Shown here one piece after another: positions 1 to 5,386 of a stretch of DNA of 8,136 nt (the first letter of the stretch is position 1; each line of letters begins with the position of its first letter). The position numbers and the translations under genes are program-made. The notes beneath the pieces are model-generated. The model made no database searches and had not been told where the DNA came from. It saw only the letters and a program-made list of their open reading frames with translations. This DNA is from a candidate division WWE3 bacterium (GTDB lineage: Bacteria; Patescibacteriota; WWE3; UBA101185; UBA10185): NCBI GenBank assembly GCA_020427865.1, contig JAGQNX010000009.1, forward strand, positions 1 through 8,136, in the 5' to 3' direction.

Positions 1-2
1 GT

Positions 3-1142
3 AGGTTTGAAGAACTTGCACGTAAGCAGTTTGTTAATCGTGCCACCATACTTAATCCTGTGTCTGTCCCTACAACTGATGCTGATGCCCTACAACTTCG
101 TGGGTTAGGTTTGTATAAAGATAAAGCTGCTTTTACGTTGGGAGATACTGCTAATAAAACAGGTGTAGTTAAGGTAGATTTAGCTGCAGAAGTTGCAGAC
201 TCCATAGAAGAATTTGCCCGGTTTTCTGATTCAGGAGGTAAACGTGTTGGAATTTACAATAAAATTAGAGGACGGTCGGTTGATGCCATTCATGAAGAAC
301 TAAAACAAAAAATAGGTACACCCGAATACCAAGCATTTTTAAACAGTTTAGATGCTAACACTCGAAGAGCTTATGACAATTCTGTACGTGGTTATATGTT
401 AAAGCTAGAGACTGCCCAGCAAATATCTAAACTTCAAGACACTATAAAAGCTGAACGTCAAACTCTTTCTCAAGCATTTGCTCAGGTAAATGGTAATTTA
501 GATGCTTCTAAGATTGAGCCTAAATTAAAAGCTGTTGCTACAGAAATAACAAATACACGAAATAGTATTGCATCTGTTCGTAACTATTATGTAGCTCAAG
601 GAGATGCCGACTTATTAGCAAAATTTGATGAGTCTGTAAGTGGTGTTGAAAAGGTATTAAATCGTATGACTAACAACACGGTTAGTGCCGATATATATAC
701 TGCATGTGGTTGGGATACTGCAATTTCTAGTGCTGTTGCTTCTAATAATAAAAAGGCATTGAATGATTTAACCAGTCTTCTCGATGGTGGTAAAAAATCG
801 TCTTTTTCTACAAGCCTTGAAGGTATAGATGTTTTTTCTCGTGGAGCTTTGGCTGATTATCACGACCATTTGTTTTTTCATGACTTAACTGACAGTTCTG
901 GAGATGCTCGTATTTTTGGTAATGTTGTTGGTCAGCTAAACTTAAAAGCTACTCCAAGAATAACTACTTGGGCTGTTCGTAGTTCCGACGAATTTATTCG
1001 TGAAAGTTATGATGATTTGGTAGCAAAAATTGGTAAAGGTGAGGTTTTAAAAACTTATTTATATGGTAATCGCTTAAAAGGAGAATTTTTTGGTGCAACA
1101 TTTTTAGACAAATCTGAACTTGGTTTTGCACTTCACCACTAA
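3..1142 (+). CDS. Uncharacterised protein, 5' end outside window; possibly the front part of a gene interrupted at 1140
   Basis: The frame is open from base 3, giving 19 codons upstream of the first possible start (GTG at 60), which has no Shine-Dalgarno. The gene therefore very probably begins outside the window. From the GTG there are 360 residues. No signal peptide or membrane helix is visible. The protein is mostly polar and helical, with a likely coiled coil around residues 112-145 and Lys/Glu-rich helices elsewhere. I recognise no family. It ends at a TAA at 1140-1142, but the same frame remains open for 13 further codons and runs directly into the ATG of the next protein at 1182. The simplest reading is one long gene split by a nonsense codon or a base error. 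Two separate genes remain possible. Its place before a membrane/M23-like protein suggests envelope or secretion-related work, by context only. Confidence 0.75.
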   Translation, partial: RFEELARKQFVNRATILNPVSVPTTDADALQLRGLGLYKDKAAFTLGDTANKTGVVKVDLAAEVADSIEEFARFSDSGGKRVGIYNKIRGRSVDAIHEELKQKIGTPEYQAFLNSLDANTRRAYDNSVRGYMLKLETAQQISKLQDTIKAERQTLSQAFAQVNGNLDASKIEPKLKAVATEITNTRNSIASVRNYYVAQGDADLLAKFDESVSGVEKVLNRMTNNTVSADIYTACGWDTAISSAVASNNKKALNDLTSLLDGGKKSSFSTSLEGIDVFSRGALADYHDHLFFHDLTDSSGDARIFGNVVGQLNLKATPRITTWAVRSSDEFIRESYDDLVAKIGKGEVLKTYLYGNRLKGEFFGATFLDKSELGFALHH

Positions 1143-1181
1143 TTAAAAGCATATACCCCTGCTAATTTTGCAAAAGCTCGT

Positions 1182-2912
1182 ATGGCCGACATCCATCAAT
1201 TTGGACTTGTAATTAGAGATGATAAAGCTCTTACAAATATGGCCAATAAAAACTTTTTGTCCAAGGGATATAGTAAGGGGATTCTTAAAGTGAATGATGC
1301 GAGCAAAAGGTTAAGCAAGAACGGATTTGGAATTTTTGAAAACTCTATAACAATAGATATGGGAGGCATTGGCCCCATAAAATTTATTGGTGGTTCTCAT
1401 ATGGATGCTGCAATTCACATGGGAAATATGCTTAACAAAGGCAATGGTTTTTCTAAAGATCATTTGGGTTCCTTATTTGAACTTTTTGAACGTGCTAAAG
1501 GTAATAAAGCGGAATTTTTAAGACTTTTAAATAGTGATCCCCGATATGCTGCCCTAAGTAAAGTTGTAATAAATATGGAGTTTGATAAGTTCTTTGATAA
1601 TTTTACCAAATTCCATACATGGCTCACCAATAATAAAGCCGCAGAAAAACTTGGCTTATTTGATGCAGGCGGAAAGCTAACTGCAGATGGTTTAGATAAA
1701 TTAGATAATTTTTTACGTAAAATTTCTATACGTGAGCGTAGTGCCGATCTAGTAAAAAGTGCCTCTGCTCAATATTCTGGTTTATTACAACGTCTTGTTC
1801 AAAACCTTAACGAATGGCAAACCCAGATCTTTGGAAAAAACCTTAAGGTTACTAAATGGCTTGCCCCAATTACTCATTTAAAAATTTATGTTTCGGAAGC
1901 CCTTGCCAAAGTTTTGGCCACTTGGGCAGCCTCTTTAACAGGAGGTTTAGCTGGCCAAGCCGTTTATTTAGTTTCTAGGTTTGTTATACGTAAGGGTTTG
2001 GACATTGTACAAAGTGTAGGTAAGGCAATACGTAAAGGAGATCCTGATATTTTTATGTCTGGACTGGAACAAAGTGCTGGGATCGTTTTACGGGCTATTA
2101 CGCTTATATTCTTTTTTATTGCGATGCTTATTTACGGTTTAGGGAGCACTTTAGAATTTTTGTTTAGCCCCATAAGCCCTGCCAATAATAGTAAACCTGA
2201 ATCTATAGAAATTACTGCACATAGCGATGGCCCCGGTGAAGGCTATGATGGTGGTGGTGGCCCTATTACCGATATTCCTCCAGGTACTCAAAGTGGTGCA
2301 TGTGCGGGTGTTGTTACTACTAATTTACGATCTTGCCCTGTTGCAAATCCGGGGAGTGCTGCCTATGTTCAATCATTAAGTATGCCTGCGGATACTGGAC
2401 ATGGATCCTCTGGGTATTGGGCTAATTTTGCAGCCTGTTCTTGGAGTATTCCCTTTGTAGAAAGTGCCTCTGGATGTCCTGGTCCTAACTGTGGTTATGC
2501 GGGTCCAGGTTTTACAACTTGTAAAGGTAAAGTTGAGGCCACTGGAAGTTATGGTCGTGCTTCTGATATTCAATCGGGATTTAATTCTGGGGTTTATTTG
2601 CCTGACTTACCCGGAGTTACTGAATGGAATGTAGGTACTGCTAAAGATTTAGGGGGTAATCCTGGCATGTTTTTAGTTGCAAACGGTGTTGATGACAACG
2701 GTGAAGTTAAATGGGTTTTAGGATTACTGCATTTAACCAGTGTTTGTATTAACCCCGGCACATACCCACCCGGGCAAAAAATTGCAGATGGTACTACCGA
2801 TGAAGGTCGTGCAAGCTGGCCTAATCATATTCATATAGAACTTGCACGTAGCGATGATGGTGCTACCATTTCCGAATGGGTAAAGCCAGAAGAGCACATG
2901 GACTGCAGATAG
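1182..2912 (+). CDS. Membrane protein with C-terminal degenerate M23 (LytM)-like domain
   Basis: A 576-residue protein, or the rear part of the gene to its left. Residues 1-235 are polar and helical. A hydrophobic stretch lies at about 238-268 and a clear membrane helix at about 300-325. A Gly/Pro-rich linker (about 333-372) then leads to an exported-looking region with eight cysteines (374, 385, 419, 432, 437, 447, 522, 575). The end resembles an M23 peptidase: an HL pair (H517), a PG.YPPGQKI segment, and an H-I-H-I-E motif (H549, H551). The usual first metal motif HxxxD reads GRASD (458-462), so its His is absent. Peptidoglycan endopeptidase activity is thus uncertain; the fold may serve for binding, or another His, such as H407 in an HGSSGYW motif, may help. 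The ATG has no Shine-Dalgarno and no nearby -10 box, and the frame is open upstream to 1143. The stop is TAG. Confidence 0.8.
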   Translation: MADIHQFGLVIRDDKALTNMANKNFLSKGYSKGILKVNDASKRLSKNGFGIFENSITIDMGGIGPIKFIGGSHMDAAIHMGNMLNKGNGFSKDHLGSLFELFERAKGNKAEFLRLLNSDPRYAALSKVVINMEFDKFFDNFTKFHTWLTNNKAAEKLGLFDAGGKLTADGLDKLDNFLRKISIRERSADLVKSASAQYSGLLQRLVQNLNEWQTQIFGKNLKVTKWLAPITHLKIYVSEALAKVLATWAASLTGGLAGQAVYLVSRFVIRKGLDIVQSVGKAIRKGDPDIFMSGLEQSAGIVLRAITLIFFFIAMLIYGLGSTLEFLFSPISPANNSKPESIEITAHSDGPGEGYDGGGGPITDIPPGTQSGACAGVVTTNLRSCPVANPGSAAYVQSLSMPADTGHGSSGYWANFAACSWSIPFVESASGCPGPNCGYAGPGFTTCKGKVEATGSYGRASDIQSGFNSGVYLPDLPGVTEWNVGTAKDLGGNPGMFLVANGVDDNGEVKWVLGLLHLTSVCINPGTYPPGQKIADGTTDEGRASWPNHIHIELARSDDGATISEWVKPEEHMDCR

Positions 2913-2937
2913 TTAATGGTTTATATTTAATTTAGAT

Positions 2938-3435
2938 ATGTACAACGATTTTTTAGAAAGACTGCGAACATACAAATACGGTGTAGTATTGTTAGTGCTT
3001 ATCTTTGGCTTTATAATTTTGTACGCTTTTTATTTGGAGCCGTTATTGTTAAGCCCTTCAGATCCCAATGTAGTTGATCCTAATATAGTTACTCAAGAAC
3101 TTACTTATATTAATGTTGTAAGTATAAAACCTCCTAGTGGGTTACGTTCTAGTCCTAACGATTTTGTACCTGTATTAATAGAGTTAGATAAGCCTTTTCA
3201 GTTAAACTCTGTAACTTATGAGGTTGATCCTAAAATAGATCTTAGATTTAGAATTTATAGTAATAACGAAAATGTTTTGGTGATGCAGCCTAATGGTGCT
3301 CCTTGGAAGCGCGATATACGTTATGATGTAAAAATATCTTTAAGAGGTTCTGATGGTTCTGTGCTGCAAAAACCAATTGAATACACTTACTTTAATGTTG
3401 TGGAAGACATTCCGGATGATATTTTAATCTATTAA
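2938..3435 (+). CDS. Membrane-anchored protein with probable bacterial Ig-like (Big_5-type) domain
   Basis: A 165-residue protein. A short basic N-terminus (residues 1-13) precedes one strong membrane helix at about 15-37, which probably acts as an uncleaved anchor. The remainder would face outside. Residues 55-155 look like a beta-sandwich: an xSIKPPSG opening, a run of alternating hydrophobic strands, and then LVMQPNGAPWKRDIRYDVKI, matching the pattern 'P-xx-L-xx-xxxY-x-V-x-L' of bacterial Ig-like domains of the Big_5 type. This assignment is from pattern alone. It starts 25 bases after the preceding gene. No Shine-Dalgarno is present; TTTAAT at 2926-2931 sits six bases before the ATG and could be a weak -10 for a leaderless transcript, though AT-rich chance matches are easy here. 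The stop codon lies in TTAA, shared with the opposing pilin gene. It probably works at the cell surface with its left neighbour. Confidence 0.75.
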   Translation: MYNDFLERLRTYKYGVVLLVLIFGFIILYAFYLEPLLLSPSDPNVVDPNIVTQELTYINVVSIKPPSGLRSSPNDFVPVLIELDKPFQLNSVTYEVDPKIDLRFRIYSNNENVLVMQPNGAPWKRDIRYDVKISLRGSDGSVLQKPIEYTYFNVVEDIPDDILIY

Positions 3436-3902
3436 CAACCTGGTATTTTGTTAGATAAGCAAAAAAAGTCGTTTAGTGTAGTAATCCATGCGTCAAATAT
3501 TGCTGTTGTTCCCATAGTAGTTCCGTCTGCTCCTAATGTGTTTCCTACTAAACCTATAATTGTAAACGCCATTACAATTACTATAAATCCTGTAACTGCC
3601 CAAGTAAGTGTATTTCTTGCACCTGCTATAATTTGAGGATCCCCCGCAGACACTGCAAACTTATACACTCCTACAAATATCATAACTACAAATACTGCAC
3701 CCGCCGATAACATTAAGATATTTATAGTAAGTAAAAGCGGGCATACTAGTGTAGTAACGGTAACATTACCACTACCATAATTAACACTAGAACAGTCTGC
3801 TGTGCTTGATATTTGAGCAAACGCAACATTATTAGTTGCAGCTGCACTAAAAACTAAAGCTAATAATATTGTAAGTATTTTTTTAAAAATCTGGTGTTGC
3901 AT
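3432..3902 (-). CDS. Type IV secretion pilin-like protein with signal peptide (fourth gene of pilin operon)
   Basis: A 156-residue protein resembling the T4SS-pilin / TrbC-VirB2-like family found in CPR bacteria and mycoplasmas. Residues 1-29 form a signal peptide (basic start, hydrophobic core, AFA before Gln30). Two membrane helices follow at about 55-83 and 98-121, joined by a short loop with the motif SAGDPQ (85-90), the same S-x-G-D/N signature as its three neighbours. It differs from them in having Cys37, Cys54, Cys148 and Cys156, which could form two disulfides, and a longer C-terminal tail of about 35 residues. Its ATG lies inside the end of the upstream pilin gene (20-base overlap) and has no Shine-Dalgarno, so translation probably depends on coupling. 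It is last in the operon and meets the + strand gene tail to tail. A structural role in a surface filament or secretion channel is inferred. Confidence 0.85.
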   Translation of the reverse strand: MQHQIFKKILTILLALVFSAAATNNVAFAQISSTADCSSVNYGSGNVTVTTLVCPLLLTINILMLSAGAVFVVMIFVGVYKFAVSAGDPQIIAGARNTLTWAVTGFIVIVMAFTIIGLVGNTLGADGTTMGTTAIFDAWITTLNDFFCLSNKIPGC

Positions 3903-4209
3903 TATTTAATGTGGCGTTGTCTACGCCTAGTGTGTTTAAAATTATTACTTTTAAGGTCATTGCCATTAAAGCTAATACCAAAGCCACAACAGCATATGTT
4001 AACGCATTTTTTGCAATATCTTTGGCTTTGGGATTACCACTATGTGTTGCTCCTGCGTATTTAATGCCTGCCACTAGCAAGCTTCCTACGGATGCTGCAA
4101 TTCCTACACCGCCTATTATATTTAGTATTATGCCTAAAAAACCACCTATCGTTGTAATAGGTGTAATCTTTAAAGGTGATAGTGTTTCTTTTGGTACTAG
4201 ATCAAACAT
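3883..4209 (-). CDS. Short type IV secretion pilin-like protein (third gene of pilin operon)
   Basis: A 108-residue, two-helix pilin-like protein. Helices are at about 20-50 and 69-93, with the loop motif HSGNPK (56-61) matching the SxG[D/N] signature of its neighbours. It has no cleavable signal peptide and no cysteine. Its C-terminal end (TLGVDNATLNNATPDF) closely parallels that of the gene just upstream (TLGTDDVAVDNVLPTGF), so these two are the nearest paralogues and probably a tandem duplication. A GC-rich hairpin at 4218-4239 ends eight bases before its start codon, and there is no standard Shine-Dalgarno (only GGGG inside the hairpin, 12 bases away). This gene is therefore probably expressed at a lower level than its upstream sister. 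It overlaps the next gene by 20 bases. A minor pilin or membrane-embedded assembly subunit is a reasonable inference. Confidence 0.8.
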   Translation of the reverse strand: MFDLVPKETLSPLKITPITTIGGFLGIILNIIGGVGIAASVGSLLVAGIKYAGATHSGNPKAKDIAKNALTYAVVALVLALMAMTLKVIILNTLGVDNATLNNATPDF

Positions 4210-4217
4210 ACAAATTC

Positions 4218-4239
4218 AGGACCCCTATTAGGGGGTCCT
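4218..4239 (-). promoter_or_regulatory. GC-rich hairpin between pilin genes two and three
   Basis: A perfect 8-bp stem (AGGACCCC paired with GGGGTCCT) closes a six-base loop in the 49-base gap between two pilin genes. In the operon's direction it is followed by GAATTTGT and then the ATG, so the U-run is poor for full termination. It more likely acts as an attenuator, an mRNA-stabilising 3' end for the upstream pilin, or a block to initiation on the third gene. Confidence 0.65.
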
Positions 4240-4258
4240 TCATTTACAATTAATTCAA

Positions 4259-4630
4259 TTAAAATCCTGTAGGTAGAACGTTATCTACTGCAACATCGTC
4301 TGTTCCTAATGTGGCCTGTACAATAAACTTGATTGTTGTTGCTCCCATTATTACTACAAATCCTATAACAGCGTTAGTAATGGATTGTCTTGCAGTATCT
4401 GCTGCTTTAACATCCCCTTTACTAGTTACATACTGAATACCTCCAATTACTAAATAAGCTACGGTCAAAAATATACCTATACCTAAAATTATGTTCAAAA
4501 CAAAGCCTAATACTGACGCAATATTTGTAAATCTTGATATGTGTCCTGGTAATTGTACATCAACTCCAACTTCTCCCCCTGCTGCATATACTCTTGGAAC
4601 TAATACGTTATATACTTCTGCTAAACTCAT
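4259..4630 (-). CDS. Type IV secretion pilin-like protein, candidate major subunit (second gene of pilin operon)
   Basis: A 123-residue two-helix protein of the T4SS-pilin type. Helices are at about 37-67 and 84-107, with the loop motif SKGDVK at 70-75. The N-terminal 18 residues end in VYAA followed by GG. This looks like a processing site, but the stretch before it is too weakly hydrophobic for an ordinary Sec signal, so export may rely on the first helix. It has no cysteines, unlike the first and fourth genes. It has by far the best ribosome binding site in the operon (AAAGGAGGTG, six bases from ATG to the AGGAGG core), followed downstream by a hairpin that could protect the message or reduce read-through. 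Both features fit the most abundant filament subunit. The gap to the upstream gene is only 24 bases. The family call is by pattern; polymerisation is inferred. Confidence 0.85.
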   Translation of the reverse strand: MSLAEVYNVLVPRVYAAGGEVGVDVQLPGHISRFTNIASVLGFVLNIILGIGIFLTVAYLVIGGIQYVTSKGDVKAADTARQSITNAVIGFVVIMGATTIKFIVQATLGTDDVAVDNVLPTGF

Positions 4631-4634
4631 GTTA

Positions 4635-4646
4635 CACCTCCTTTAA
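4635..4646 (-). promoter_or_regulatory. Strong Shine-Dalgarno of candidate major pilin
   Basis: The - strand reads TTAAAGGAGGTG, nearly full complementarity to the 16S rRNA 3' end, with six bases between AGGAGG and ATG at 4630. It is the strongest ribosome site in the window and fixes the start. A second AGGAGGT lies 24 bases upstream within the last codons of the preceding gene, and the spacer between them is a perfect 7-bp AT-only palindrome (ATTTAAT-A-ATTAAAT, 4646-4660). Confidence 0.8.
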
Positions 4647-4654
4647 TTTAATAA

Positions 4655-5386
4655 TTAAATACCTCCTATGTATGTGGACAACACAGTACGCAAAATACTT
4701 GTTGCTACAATAATTACTGCGAGCCCCATTATAGCAGATGTCAAGCATTCTTTGTGGTCTGCTAACATTTTTGGGTCTCCTTGCGATGTCATAATCTTAT
4801 AACCGCAACTTACCGTAAGTAAAACTCCTAAAATTACACCAAAAGGTATTATTAATTTATATAATAACTCAATAAACTGTTTTGCATCAACATCATTAGC
4901 ATCATCTTCAAAAATAGATCCTTGGGGGTGTGCTGCATTATATTCGTTTTGTGACACGCATGTGTTTTCGTCCCCACAGGTAGATTCGCCACAACAAGGT
5001 GTTCCATGTACACATGTTTGACCCCTAGCTATACAGTCTTCACCTTCTTTTACGCAAATAAATGTGGCACTAGATTCTGTTGTTGTACATTCTGCTCCAC
5101 CACAACACACATCTCCTGTGTAGCCTGGGTTGCAGGATGCTCCTCCAGATTTACATCCCTTGCATTGTTTTGTAACTCCATCGCAATATTGTTGCGAAGG
5201 GCATCCAGACGCTTCACAATTATGTTTACAAATTTTATCTGCGGGATCACACCACAAGCCAGAAATACAATTAGTTGTAGAACATGATTCGTTGGGTCCT
5301 GCTTCGGCATTTACTACACTTGTAACAAAAAAACCTACAAAAAGAACTGTAATAATTATTAAACTTGAATGATATAATTTACGCAT
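4655..5386 (-). CDS. Pilin fused to 20-cysteine knottin-like exported region (first gene of pilin operon)
   Basis: A 243-residue protein. A signal peptide spans 1-27 (MRK start, hydrophobic core, VNA before Glu28). Residues 35-143 hold 20 cysteines in regular modules: two exact C-x4-C-x5-C-x6-C repeats (35-53 and 57-75), then two six-Cys modules with a central CC pair, C-x6-C-x8-CC-x4-C-x10-C (78-111) and C-x6-C-x5-CC-x4-C-x5-C (118-143). The last is the textbook spacing of an inhibitor cystine knot. An acidic linker (about 159-167) leads to a two-helix pilin domain, with helices at about 170-196 and 214-238 and loop motif SQGDPK (201-206). I infer a minor or tip pilin exposing a rigid, protease-resistant binding head. 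Expression would require periplasmic or extracellular disulfide formation. Its ATG overlaps the divergent SpoIID gene's ATG by two bases. Confidence 0.85.
   Translation of the reverse strand: MRKLYHSSLIIITVLFVGFFVTSVVNAEAGPNESCSTTNCISGLWCDPADKICKHNCEASGCPSQQYCDGVTKQCKGCKSGGASCNPGYTGDVCCGGAECTTTESSATFICVKEGEDCIARGQTCVHGTPCCGESTCGDENTCVSQNEYNAAHPQGSIFEDDANDVDAKQFIELLYKLIIPFGVILGVLLTVSCGYKIMTSQGDPKMLADHKECLTSAIMGLAVIIVATSILRTVLSTYIGGI
4958..5155 (-). repeat. Two tandem six-cysteine knottin-like modules in the fused pilin
   Basis: Residues 78-111 and 118-143 each show six cysteines with a central CC pair and x4 after it. The second (C-x6-C-x5-CC-x4-C-x5-C) fits the inhibitor cystine knot framework; the first has longer third and fifth loops. 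The fold is inferred from spacing only. Confidence 0.7.
5162..5284 (-). repeat. Two tandem four-cysteine repeats in the fused pilin
   Basis: Residues 35-53 and 57-75 of the fused pilin both follow C-x4-C-x5-C-x6-C exactly, with a similar WCDPADKIC / YCDGVTKQC ending. This points to duplication of a small disulfide module. Confidence 0.8.
5370..5378 (+). promoter_or_regulatory. Extended -10 promoter of SpoIID-type gene
   Basis: TGATATAAT is a perfect TGn-TATAAT extended -10 element. Its last T (5378) is six bases before the ATG at 5385, so the predicted transcription start coincides with the A of ATG. No good -35 is visible 16-18 bases upstream (TAATAA at 17), which an extended -10 tolerates. 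It lies inside the first codons of the opposing pilin gene. Confidence 0.6.

Noticed and set aside
60..62. GTG at 60 as the true start of the first gene
   Set aside because: The frame is open to base 3 with plausible helical protein sequence upstream, and no Shine-Dalgarno or -10 box precedes the GTG.
1140..1142. Genetic code reassignment explaining the internal stop
   Set aside because: Several other genes here end convincingly at TAA, and no gene contains internal TGA or TAG, so neither TAA recoding nor the UGA-Gly code is supported.
4218..4239. Terminator for + strand transcription
   Set aside because: No + strand gene lies immediately upstream (the last + stop is at 3435), and the T-run after the stem is short and broken.
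5006..5372. Open frames opposite and in other phases of the Cys-rich pilin
   Set aside because: They mirror the Cys-codon-rich gene, lack ribosome sites and show no coherent domain. The - strand frame with signal peptide and Cys modules is clearly the real one.
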